Origin: Halobacteriovorax marinus SJ
Lineage (GTDB): Bacteria > Bdellovibrionota > Bacteriovoracia > Bacteriovoracales > Bacteriovoracaceae
NCBI RefSeq assembly: GCF_000210915.2
Contig: NC_016620.1
Location: 434,001-498,000, forward strand
DNA: 64,000 bases
Reading direction: 5' to 3'
Shown here: positions 7,361-15,395 of the stretch, piece by piece
Layout: every line of letters starts with the position of its first letter
Position numbering within the stretch: position 1 is the stretch's first letter
Made by a program: the position numbers and the translations under genes
Notes under the pieces: model-generated
Databases searched by the model: none
What the model saw: the letters and a program-made list of their open reading frames with translations, nothing else
What the model was told of the DNA's origin: nothing

Positions 7361-9382
7361 ATGACTAAGAAAATAAACCATGAACTCACTTCTCATGGGG
7401 AGACAAGAGTTGACGAATATTACTGGATGAGAAATCTAGAATCAGATGGAGATGTTCGCCAGTTTCTAAACTCAAATAATGATCAACTTTCAACATTTCT
7501 AAGTGATACGTCCACTCTTCAAGAAGAGCTCTATAAAGAAATGAGAGGAAGAAAGAAGGAAGTCGACGAGACTGTTCCTGCAAAGGATGGGGAATACTTC
7601 TATTACAATCGCTATATTGCTGGCGGTGAGTATCCTATTTACTGTCGTAAGCTTGGCATCAATGGCAAAGAGGAAATTCTTCTCGATGGAAATAAGTTGG
7701 CCGAAGGAAAAGAGTACTTAGATATTGGTGCCTATAGTATCTCTCCAAATAATAAGCTGATGGCCTATACTATTGATGAGGAAGGCGATGAAGTTTATAA
7801 ACTCTATATCAAAGATCTAGAGAAAGACTCTCTATATGATGAGGTGATAGACAATGTGTATAGTTCAATATGCTGGTTCAACGATAGTGAGCACCTTTGT
7901 TATAATGTTTTAAACGATAAACTTAGACCTTATGAAGTAAGATTACACAAGCTGACTACGACACCTTCAGAGGATACTATTCTCTACACAGAAGAAAGTG
8001 GAGAGTACTTTGTTCATTGCTCTAAATCTAATGATAAAGAATTTATTTTCTTTATAAGTGCAGGAAGTATTTCTAGTGAGTACTCCTATATAAGCGCTAA
8101 TGCTCCAAAAGCAGCTGTGTCTCTAGTTTCAAAGAGAGCTGAGAATTACGAATACGATGTGGATCATTATAATGGAGAGTTCTTTATTCTCACTAATGAC
8201 GAGCACCAAAATTTTAGACTAGTAAAGTGTCCTGTTGATAAATGCTCTAAAGACAACTGGGAAGAAGTTATTGCTGGAAGTGATGAGCAGTACTTATTAA
8301 ATTATGAATCATTCAAAGACTTCGCCGTTCTAACTCTTAGAGAGAATGGTCTTAAAAAGTTTCAAGTTATTCATCATGATAGTGGGAAAGTAGATTCAAT
8401 AGACTTTCCTCAAAAGGCCTACTCTGTTTCAGAGGATGATAACTTTGAATACGATACTTCAAAATTTAGAATGAGCTATTCTGCGCTCAATACACCGTGG
8501 TCTGTAATTGAGTATGATATTCATACGAAAAATATTGAAACTCTAAAGGTGCAAGAGATTCCAAACTTCAAGAGCGAAGATTATATTGTGGAGAGGCTCT
8601 CTATTTCAGTTAGAGATAAGAGCGAGGTTCCAGTTTCCGTAATAAGAAGAAAGGGAGTTGAACTCGATGGGAAGTCGCCGCTCTTTGTCTACGGCTACGG
8701 ATCTTATGGTTATAGTATAGAGCCTGGCTTTAGAGACGATTATCTCTCTTTGATTGAAAGAGGTTTTAACTTCGCTATCATTCATCCGAGAGGAAGCTCA
8801 ACTCTTGGCCGCCCTTGGTATGAAGATGGGAAATTTCTAAAAAAGAAGAACACATTCTTTGATTTCGTAGACTGTACAGAGTCGCTATGCCAGCTTGGTT
8901 ACTCGAGTAGAGGAAATGTCTTTGCAATGGGAGGAAGTGCTGGAGGACTTTTAATGGGGGCCATCACTAATCTCGCACCAGATCTCTATAAGACAATCGT
9001 AGCTCAAGTTCCTTTTGTAGATGTTCTCACAACTATGTTGGATAAAGACTTACCTCTCACTGAACTAGAGTATAAGGAATGGGGAAATCCAGAAGATAGG
9101 GAGTATTATGACTATATAAAGTCTTATTCTCCATACGATAATCTAGCAGAGGTTCATTACCCAAATATCTTGGCCACAGCGGGACTTAATGACCCGAGAG
9201 TAACTTATTGGGAACCGGCTAAGTGGGTGGAGAGAATTCGCGATAGAAATATAGGAAATTCTGAGGTGCATTTCTATACTAATATGGATGCTGGCCATGG
9301 CGGGGCTAGCGGTAGGTTTGAATACTTAAAAGAAGAGGCGATGGTCTTTGCTTTTGTGCTGAAGACATTTAATTTAGTATAA
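7361..9382 (+). CDS. ptrB: Oligopeptidase B (S9A serine peptidase)
   Basis: A cytoplasmic serine peptidase that cleaves short peptides after Arg/Lys. The N-terminal segment DEYYWMRNLES opens a seven-bladed propeller that limits substrate size, followed by an alpha/beta-hydrolase domain. The triad is visible: Ser526 in GGSAGG, Asp611 in LNDPRVTYWEPAKW and His646 in DAGHGG. It has 673 residues, normal for the family, and no signal peptide. In predators and parasites this enzyme can be used on host peptides, but nothing here shows export. No strong Shine-Dalgarno is visible; a TATACT box lies about 25 bases upstream. Confidence 0.9.
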   Translation: MTKKINHELTSHGETRVDEYYWMRNLESDGDVRQFLNSNNDQLSTFLSDTSTLQEELYKEMRGRKKEVDETVPAKDGEYFYYNRYIAGGEYPIYCRKLGINGKEEILLDGNKLAEGKEYLDIGAYSISPNNKLMAYTIDEEGDEVYKLYIKDLEKDSLYDEVIDNVYSSICWFNDSEHLCYNVLNDKLRPYEVRLHKLTTTPSEDTILYTEESGEYFVHCSKSNDKEFIFFISAGSISSEYSYISANAPKAAVSLVSKRAENYEYDVDHYNGEFFILTNDEHQNFRLVKCPVDKCSKDNWEEVIAGSDEQYLLNYESFKDFAVLTLRENGLKKFQVIHHDSGKVDSIDFPQKAYSVSEDDNFEYDTSKFRMSYSALNTPWSVIEYDIHTKNIETLKVQEIPNFKSEDYIVERLSISVRDKSEVPVSVIRRKGVELDGKSPLFVYGYGSYGYSIEPGFRDDYLSLIERGFNFAIIHPRGSSTLGRPWYEDGKFLKKKNTFFDFVDCTESLCQLGYSSRGNVFAMGGSAGGLLMGAITNLAPDLYKTIVAQVPFVDVLTTMLDKDLPLTELEYKEWGNPEDREYYDYIKSYSPYDNLAEVHYPNILATAGLNDPRVTYWEPAKWVERIRDRNIGNSEVHFYTNMDAGHGGASGRFEYLKEEAMVFAFVLKTFNLV

Positions 9383-9405
9383 AGATATCAGTTAGTTAAG
9401 GCTTT

Positions 9406-9447
9406 GCCAGTGAGTTTAAGTTATTGAATATTTTTCAATTCACTGGC
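9406..9447. repeat. Inverted repeat after ptrB
   Basis: Arms 9406-9416 and 9437-9447 pair over 11 bases (GCCAGTGAGTT with AATTCACTGGC, one wobble) around a 20-base AT-rich loop. No T-tract follows on either strand, so it is a poor intrinsic terminator. It may protect the ptrB 3' end or assist Rho-type termination. Confidence 0.5.
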
Positions 9448-9460
9448 CCTATAGCGCAAA

Positions 9461-9490
9461 TTGTCGTAATAAGACCTCTAACAATAATAT
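9461..9490 (+). promoter_or_regulatory. Predicted promoter of deaD
   Basis: TTGTCG (9461-9466), an 18-base spacer and TATAAT-like TAATAT (9485-9490), giving a start near 9497 and a leader of about 108 bases. Inferred from motif match. Confidence 0.45.
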
Positions 9491-9496
9491 TCAGAC

Positions 9497-9604
9497 GAAT
9501 AGTGGTTTTTTGAGTTGATTGAAAATTTCGTTTCAATCTTTTGAGAAGAGTAGTGAGATACTCTAGCCAGCACTAGATGTCTGAGCGATAACAAAAGGTG
9601 AATA
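9497..9604 (+). promoter_or_regulatory. Structured 5' leader of deaD
   Basis: The leader holds a perfect 8-bp hairpin, GATTGAAA (9517-9524) with TTTCAATC (9531-9538), followed by smaller inverted repeats (GAGTA/TACTC and CTAG/CTAG) before the start codon. RNA helicase genes of this type are often controlled through long structured leaders in cold or growth responses, so autoregulation is plausible but unproven. Confidence 0.45.
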
Positions 9605-11380
9605 ATGAATTTTTCTGACTTAACTCTGCCAGAGTCGTTGCTTCGTGCGCTCGAAGACAAAGGTTACAAATCTCCAACTGACATTCAAGAGAAGGCAATC
9701 CCTCTTCTATTAGAGAAAGATACTGACTTTGTTGGACAGGCCCAAACAGGTACGGGGAAAACAGCTGCTTTTTCTCTTCCGCTTTTAGCGAAAATTGATT
9801 CAAAGAGTGGAGATGTACAAGCAATCGTACTTAGTCCTACAAGAGAGCTAGCAAATCAAATTACTGAAGAAATGAAATCATTTTGTAAGTATGAGAAAAT
9901 TAAAATCTTATCTGTATACGGTGGTGTACCTCTTGATGGACAAATCAGAACTCTTAAAAAAGGAAGACCACAAGTTGTTGTTGGTACACCTGGACGAGTT
10001 CTTGACCTAATTAAAAGAGGTGTATTAAAGCTTGAAAATGCAAAACTTGCGGTTCTTGATGAAGCCGATGAAATGCTTGATATGGGTTTCATTGATGATG
10101 TTAAGACAATCCTTTCTGAGCTAGGTGATAAGAAGAAGACTTGGATGTATTCGGCAACAATGCCAAAAGCAATCTTAAGTCTTATTAAATCATACTTAAA
10201 TGAACCAGAAGTTATTAAGATCGAAAAGAAGACTCTTAGTAACGAAGATATTGAGCAGAAGTACTTCTTAATTAAAAGAGGTAACTTAGGTGAAGCAGTT
10301 TGTAGAATCTTAGATTCTCTTACTGATTACTACGGAATTGTTTTCTGTAGAACAAAGATTGATGCGAAGAAGTTATCAGATGAGTTCAATTATAGAGGTT
10401 TCCCTTCAGATGCTCTTCACGGTGATATGTCTCAAACTCAAAGAGATTTAACGATGAGAGCTTTCAAAAAGAAGAAAGTAAAGTTACTCGTTTGTACTGA
10501 CGTTGCCGCTAGAGGAATTGATGTTGATAACTTAACTCACGTTATAAACTATGGTCTTCCACAAGACTTAGAATCTTATGTGCATAGAATTGGTAGAACT
10601 GGACGTGCAGGTCAAAAGGGTTGTGCTTATACTGTAATTGATAGCTCTGAGAAATTCAGAATCAGAATGCTTGAGAGACTAATGAATACAAAAATTGAGC
10701 TAGGAACTCTTCCTTCAATTGATGAAATCAAGAAGGCCCTAGTTAAAAATGAAGTTTCTAAGCTTGAGTTTGTTGCAGAAAAGTTAGAGTCTTCTGAAAA
10801 CCTTGATTCAAGTTTTTCAATCTTTAAAGAATCTCTAGAAGAAATGGAAAAAGAAGCACTTCTTAAAGTTATGTTTAACTATATGTTTAAGAAGAATATG
10901 GATAGATACTCTCAAAAATCTTCAATTGAACTTTCTAAGGGAAGTGAAAGAGGAGATAGAAACTCTAGGAATAACTCTGATAGAAGAGAGAGACCTGAGA
11001 GAAGTGGAAGAGGGCGTGGAGATAATGGTTATGCAAGATTCTATGTTGGTGTTGGAAAGAAGCACGGTGTAGATCTTAAAGAATTCTTATCATCAGTTTC
11101 TGGAGCTACAGGGGTTGCGGAGAGAGACATTAGAAGAGTTGATTTAAAGGATCAATTCTCTTTCTTCGAAGTTTCTGAAAAGTATAAAGAAAAAGTACTC
11201 TTAGTTGCAAAAGTATCAGCAGCTGGGCATACGGGAACTTTAGAGCCTACGAAGAGTGGTCCATCTACTTCAAGAAGAGATTCTCGTGGTGGAGGTCCAA
11301 GAAGATCTTCAAATGGTAATAGAAAATCATTTAGAACTTCTGGGAAAGAAAGATCTCAAAGGTCATTTAGAAATTCATAA
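9605..11380 (+). CDS. deaD: DEAD-box RNA helicase, DeaD/CsdA type
   Basis: An ATP-dependent RNA unwindase acting in ribosome assembly and mRNA turnover. In order: Q motif (PTDIQEKAIP), Walker A AQTGTGKT, PTRELA, LDEADEMLDMGF, SAT and HRIGRTGRAG. The C-terminal part has a linker rich in Arg/Ser/Asp, a DbpA-like RNA-binding domain (ARFYVGVGKKHGV onward) and a Gly/Arg/Ser-rich tail of about 45 residues. At 591 residues it matches CsdA-type proteins. The flavoprotein gene starts 3 bases after its stop, so the two are co-transcribed. AAAAGGTG precedes the ATG. Confidence 0.92.
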   Translation: MNFSDLTLPESLLRALEDKGYKSPTDIQEKAIPLLLEKDTDFVGQAQTGTGKTAAFSLPLLAKIDSKSGDVQAIVLSPTRELANQITEEMKSFCKYEKIKILSVYGGVPLDGQIRTLKKGRPQVVVGTPGRVLDLIKRGVLKLENAKLAVLDEADEMLDMGFIDDVKTILSELGDKKKTWMYSATMPKAILSLIKSYLNEPEVIKIEKKTLSNEDIEQKYFLIKRGNLGEAVCRILDSLTDYYGIVFCRTKIDAKKLSDEFNYRGFPSDALHGDMSQTQRDLTMRAFKKKKVKLLVCTDVAARGIDVDNLTHVINYGLPQDLESYVHRIGRTGRAGQKGCAYTVIDSSEKFRIRMLERLMNTKIELGTLPSIDEIKKALVKNEVSKLEFVAEKLESSENLDSSFSIFKESLEEMEKEALLKVMFNYMFKKNMDRYSQKSSIELSKGSERGDRNSRNNSDRRERPERSGRGRGDNGYARFYVGVGKKHGVDLKEFLSSVSGATGVAERDIRRVDLKDQFSFFEVSEKYKEKVLLVAKVSAAGHTGTLEPTKSGPSTSRRDSRGGGPRRSSNGNRKSFRTSGKERSQRSFRNS

Positions 11381-11383
11381 ATA

Positions 11384-12574
11384 ATGAATAGCAAAGTTTA
11401 TGATGTTCTCATTATAGGCGGAGGGGCGGCTGGTTTAATGGCCGCTTCTGTTTGCGCCAAGAGAGGAAAGACAACGCTCCTTCTAGAAGGAAATAAGGCC
11501 TTTGGTAAAAAGATTCTTATCTCTGGAGGAGGACGTTGTAATTTTACAAACCTCTTTGCTACCCACGAAAATTATCAAAGTGAAAATCAGCACTTCTTTA
11601 AATCTGCACTTAAAAGATATTCCCCATATGACTTTTTAGATCTTGTTGAAAAATATAAGATTGAATATGTGGAAAAGAAAGCGGGACAACTCTTTTGCAA
11701 ACAGTCTGCAAGATCTATTGTTGAGATGCTTGTCTCTGAATGTGAGAAGAGTGGGAGCGAATTAGTATTAAATACTAAAGTGCTCTCTGTTGGTAAATTA
11801 GATGATCTTTTTCAAGTTCAAACAGCAAGTGAAGAGTTTCAAGCGCGCAATCTAATTGTGGCCACAGGAGGTCTTCCTATTGCTCAAATAGGAGGTAATG
11901 ACTTTGGTTTAGGGCTCGCAAGAGAATTTAAACTTGCAACAACTGAAGTCGATCCAGCTCTGGTTCCATTTAAATTAAAAGATTCATTACTGAAGAAGAC
12001 GAGCGCTCTCTCTGGAGTTTCTCTACCTGTTCGAATCTTTAATGAAAGAATTAGTTTTGATGAAGACTTGCTCTTCACTCACAAGGGGCTTAGTGGCCCA
12101 GCTATTCTTCAAATTTCTCTCTATTGGAATGTTGGAGAGAGTGTGACAATTGATTTTCTTCCAACTGAAAATAGTGACGATTTAATTTCGTATAAGAAGT
12201 CTCATCCAAAGAGAAGTATTGATACTTTTCTAAAATCTAGGTTGCCTAAGAAGTTCGTTGAATATTGGTGTCAAAGAGAGTGTCTCTCATTAGTTAAGAA
12301 GCTTGCTGATTACTCAAACGATGAGCTTATAGCTTCTATAGAAGCTCTTAAGAATTTTTCAGTTAATCCCGCTGCTAGTGAAGGATATAGAAAAGCAGAA
12401 GTTATGAGAGGGGGAGTTTCCACTGATGAAATTTCTTCTAAAACAATGGAGGCCAAGTCTGTAAAGGGGCTCTATTTCATTGGTGAAGTTGTTGATGTAA
12501 CGGGACAGCTGGGTGGATTTAACTTTCAATGGGCCTGGGCATCAGCGCATGCCGCAGGCCAAAGTATTATTTGA
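11384..12574 (+). CDS. HI0933/YhiN (BaiN)-family FAD-dependent oxidoreductase
   Basis: The N-terminal dinucleotide-binding motif DVLIIGGGAAGLMAA and the family signature GKKILISGGGRCNFTN place it in the HI0933-like flavoproteins. The C-terminal VKGLYFIGEVVDVTGQLGGFNFQWAWASA completes the FAD site. Members are widespread and poorly characterised; BaiN of gut clostridia reduces a bile-acid intermediate, but the substrate here is unknown. It overlaps the convergent secreted-protein gene by 8 bases and has no separate terminator. Confidence 0.85.
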   Translation: MNSKVYDVLIIGGGAAGLMAASVCAKRGKTTLLLEGNKAFGKKILISGGGRCNFTNLFATHENYQSENQHFFKSALKRYSPYDFLDLVEKYKIEYVEKKAGQLFCKQSARSIVEMLVSECEKSGSELVLNTKVLSVGKLDDLFQVQTASEEFQARNLIVATGGLPIAQIGGNDFGLGLAREFKLATTEVDPALVPFKLKDSLLKKTSALSGVSLPVRIFNERISFDEDLLFTHKGLSGPAILQISLYWNVGESVTIDFLPTENSDDLISYKKSHPKRSIDTFLKSRLPKKFVEYWCQRECLSLVKKLADYSNDELIASIEALKNFSVNPAASEGYRKAEVMRGGVSTDEISSKTMEAKSVKGLYFIGEVVDVTGQLGGFNFQWAWASAHAAGQSII

Positions 12575-13373
12575 GTAGAATATAAATATAAGGGTTGTCG
12601 ACCTTTAAAGTCTCCGTCTCAGATTTTTCTAGCTCTTGAAATAATTTATTCTTTATATTGATAAAACTGGCTTTGGCCTTATCTACTTTTATGACAACTC
12701 TATTTTCTTTAGCATCATATTCCGACTTCCCGGCAATTGTAACATTTGCCGAAATGCCCATGTTGACCTTGCCTTTAAAAGAAAAGGAATTTTTCTTAAT
12801 GTTTAGATTGGCATTACTAAGGCTCACTTCACTTGCATTAATACCTTCAAAACCTGGAAGATCTAAGAGGATATCATAGAGCTTATTCACCTTACTACTT
12901 AGAAGGTAAGATATAGAGAAGCTTGAATTTGTTAAGCAGGCATCAAGCACTTGTAGTCCGTAGCTTTCATTATGTGCTCTATTGAAGTTACACTTTCCTT
13001 GGAACTTTTTAATCTGAAGAGATTCACCGGCAAACTCGGAGTGAAAACTTGTGAGTCCAGTATTTAAGCTCTTTGAAATAGTGGAGTAATTTATATTATT
13101 CCAGTTTCCTGTTTCAATATCATTAATGAAAGAGGGAGGGTTTTTAAAGTGATACTCTTTATCTAGGTACTGAAGAATGTAGCCGTCTTCAACACCTCTA
13201 AGCTCAATATTTATTTTTGAAGTGAGGGCATTAGGGATTGTTAACTTACTTGCCGTAGCACTTCCATCAGGTTTCTTATAGCTACCTGTAAAGTTAGACA
13301 CTTCGATATGCAAAAAGTCTGCGTGAATACTTGTAGATGCTAGAATCATAGCACCAGTGAGGACTTTGTTCAT
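12567..13373 (-). CDS. Secreted protein, possibly lipid-binding (DUF2993/LmeA-like)
   Basis: A signal peptide (MNKVLTGAMILASTSIHA) and a 250-residue mature part with alternating beta strands. The C-terminal half (FSFKGKVNMGISANVTIAG...NRVVIKV) is reminiscent of DUF2993 periplasmic proteins, which adopt a lipid-binding tubular fold; the likeness is weak and unverified. AGGAGA lies before the ATG. The 3' end overlaps the convergent flavoprotein gene. Confidence 0.65.
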   Translation of the reverse strand: MNKVLTGAMILASTSIHADFLHIEVSNFTGSYKKPDGSATASKLTIPNALTSKINIELRGVEDGYILQYLDKEYHFKNPPSFINDIETGNWNNINYSTISKSLNTGLTSFHSEFAGESLQIKKFQGKCNFNRAHNESYGLQVLDACLTNSSFSISYLLSSKVNKLYDILLDLPGFEGINASEVSLSNANLNIKKNSFSFKGKVNMGISANVTIAGKSEYDAKENRVVIKVDKAKASFINIKNKLFQELEKSETETLKVDNPYIYILLK

Positions 13374-13453
13374 AATCTCTCCTAAATTTATTTTTGGCTT
13401 ATCGGATTAATCGAGGATTTACCGCCCCGGCCTTAAAAATAGGAAACAAATAT

Positions 13454-13482
13454 TTGTTGAAGGTAAAAAAGTTCATTATCAT
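13454..13482 (+). promoter_or_regulatory. Predicted murG promoter flanked by palindromes
   Basis: TTGTTG (13454-13459), a 17-base spacer and TATCAT (13477-13482). A perfect 14-base palindrome AACAAATATTTGTT (13445-13458) covers the -35, and TTCATTAT/ATAATGAA (13472-13479, 13486-13493) brackets the -10. The symmetry suggests operator sites, but no regulator is evident. Confidence 0.4.
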
Positions 13483-13505
13483 AGAATAATGAATAGGAGA
13501 TTAAA

Positions 13506-14570
13506 GTGAAGAATATTGTTTTTACTGGTGGTGGAAGTGGTGGCCATGTCATGCCAGCAATTACTCTTATTAAAGAGTTGATTCCAAGAGAGGATTATAC
13601 AATTCACTATATTGGTGGAAGAAATAGTATTGAGAAAAATTTAGTTGCCGACTATGACGTAGTTTATAAGCCTATCTTTACAGGAAAGCTAAGAAGATAT
13701 TTTTCCATAGAAAACTTTATTGATATTTTTAAGATTTTTTTAGGAATGATTCAATCTTTCTTTATATTATTAAAGCTACCTAAGAAGACTTTAGTTTTCT
13801 CTACTGGAGGTTTTGTCTCGGTTCCTGTTGTTGTGGCCGCAAAAATAACAGGAAAGAAAATTTACATCCATGAGCAAACAAGTCGTGTGGGTCTAGCAAA
13901 TAAAATTTGCTCTAAGTTTGCTGATAAAGTTTTTGTAAGTTTTGAAGAGTCATTAAAGTTTTTTCCAAATCATAAGACTCACTTTAGTGGTTATCCAATT
14001 AGAAAAGAGTGCTTTGATTCAAGTCTTCATTTTGAAAAGTTTAAGAATCTAAACTTAAAAGACTCAACAAAAGAGCTTCTCTTTATTACAGGCGGAGGGA
14101 ATGGCTCCCTTCTATTAAATAATCTTATTAAAGATGAATTAGATTTTCTTAAGTCAAAGTACAATATCATTCATCAAGTAGGAAAGGCGTTCATAGATGA
14201 ATATCAACAATTGGCCGATGAAAGTTATATTCCAGTGGCCTTTATTGGAGAAGAGATTGTAGATATTATGAAAGCCGCATCAATTATTATCTCAAGAGCA
14301 GGTGCCGGTACTGTTTGTGAATTAATGGCCTTGGAGAAGAGAAGTATCTTTATTCCTCTTAAAATAGCTCAAAAGAATGAACAATATCATAATGCAATGG
14401 AGGCCAATAAGAATCTGGGGTCTCTAGTGCTATCTGAAGATGAATTAAAGAATTTAAATGTAAAAACAATTCTTGAGACCTTTGAAGGTAGTCAATATCA
14501 AAAGAAAGCAGCACCTAAACAAGAGGCTACAGCGTATCTTGTCGAGCAAATTGAAAATAGTCTCTCGTGA
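13506..14570 (+). CDS. murG: MurG, lipid II-forming N-acetylglucosaminyltransferase
   Basis: Transfers GlcNAc from UDP-GlcNAc to lipid I at the inner face of the cytoplasmic membrane in peptidoglycan synthesis. The N-terminal GGGSGGHV (residues 8-15) and FSTGGFVSVP loops and the C-terminal donor site ISRAGAGTVCEL...NEQYHNA are diagnostic. 354 residues, normal length. The start is GTG with AGGAG six bases upstream. Unusually it stands outside any mur/fts cluster, as a single-gene unit closed by a terminator over its stop codon. Confidence 0.93.
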   Translation: MKNIVFTGGGSGGHVMPAITLIKELIPREDYTIHYIGGRNSIEKNLVADYDVVYKPIFTGKLRRYFSIENFIDIFKIFLGMIQSFFILLKLPKKTLVFSTGGFVSVPVVVAAKITGKKIYIHEQTSRVGLANKICSKFADKVFVSFEESLKFFPNHKTHFSGYPIRKECFDSSLHFEKFKNLNLKDSTKELLFITGGGNGSLLLNNLIKDELDFLKSKYNIIHQVGKAFIDEYQQLADESYIPVAFIGEEIVDIMKAASIIISRAGAGTVCELMALEKRSIFIPLKIAQKNEQYHNAMEANKNLGSLVLSEDELKNLNVKTILETFEGSQYQKKAAPKQEATAYLVEQIENSLS

Positions 14571-14584
14571 TGTGAGACTATTTT
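14554..14584 (+). terminator. Terminator overlapping the murG stop codon
   Basis: AAAATAGTCTC (14554-14564) pairs perfectly over 11 bases with GAGACTATTTT (14574-14584). The 3' arm supplies the U-run and the stop codon sits in the loop. Confidence 0.7.
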
Positions 14585-14726
14585 AGAAAGTTTATTTCAT
14601 CCATAATTATAATAGTTTACTGAACTTGAGAGAACTCTACTCTATGTAAATAATGCATGGGGTTGTGTTTCGTAATTTAATATCTTTTATAATTTAAACA
14701 ATAATTCTCTTAAACAGGATGTAGTG

Positions 14727-15395
14727 ATGAGAATTTTTACAATAACTTTTCTATTTATATTCTTAGTAAGTTGTTCCAATAGTGACTCCCCACTTATTTC
14801 TAATAGCGCAAAAGATGACCTTAGGGATTCTGATCCAATAACTAGTGTCCAATCATTTTCTGTGACGGGTGATTACAATGGAAACCTTTGGAAATCAGAT
14901 TGGACGAGTCATGTCTATGAAGCTCTTATAGACCAGAACTCGGCCCTACTAGATAACGAAGTATCTACCTATGATTTATCTTTAATTAATTGTGAGAATT
15001 ATAATACCTTTTCAAGAGAAAATAAGATGAAGTTCTGGGCCCTTTTTATGGCCTCATTTTCTCACTATGAATCAAGTTATAATCCTAACGAAAGATATTG
15101 GGAATCATCACTTGGTAAATATTCAGAAGGATTATTTCAATTGAGTACCAGTGATTCGAATTACTACACATTTTGTAATGTAGATAGCTCAAATATTCTA
15201 AATCCAAAAGAGAATATTCACTGTGCTGTTGCTATTCTTGACGTTCAAATTGATGGTTCAACAAGAAGAGAGGGTGGAAGACTTTTTCCTAGCTCCTACT
15301 TCTATTGGTCAGTTTTAACGAGATCTTCAAGTAAGAGTAAAGTCATAAACTACTTTAAGAAGAGAGTTAAGCAAAAGCTTCCAGCTTGTTCTTAA
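14727..15395 (+). CDS. Lipoprotein with a lysozyme/transglycosylase-like fold
   Basis: A lipobox LVSC (lipidated Cys16) follows a short hydrophobic signal, so the mature protein is membrane-anchored. Residues 113-120 (HYESSYNP, with probable catalytic Glu115) and EGLFQLS at 134-140 match the ES and GLxQL motifs of SLT-type lytic transglycosylases. The later CAVAILD helix also fits. This predicts cleavage of peptidoglycan glycan strands, in the cell's own wall or prey wall. The ATG at 14727, with AGGA upstream, is preferred over the GTG one codon earlier. Confidence 0.7.
   Translation: MRIFTITFLFIFLVSCSNSDSPLISNSAKDDLRDSDPITSVQSFSVTGDYNGNLWKSDWTSHVYEALIDQNSALLDNEVSTYDLSLINCENYNTFSRENKMKFWALFMASFSHYESSYNPNERYWESSLGKYSEGLFQLSTSDSNYYTFCNVDSSNILNPKENIHCAVAILDVQIDGSTRREGGRLFPSSYFYWSVLTRSSSKSKVINYFKKRVKQKLPACS

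Noticed and set aside
9406-9447. Intrinsic terminator for ptrB
   Set aside because: The stem is good but there is no T-tract on either side, so it is listed only as an inverted repeat.
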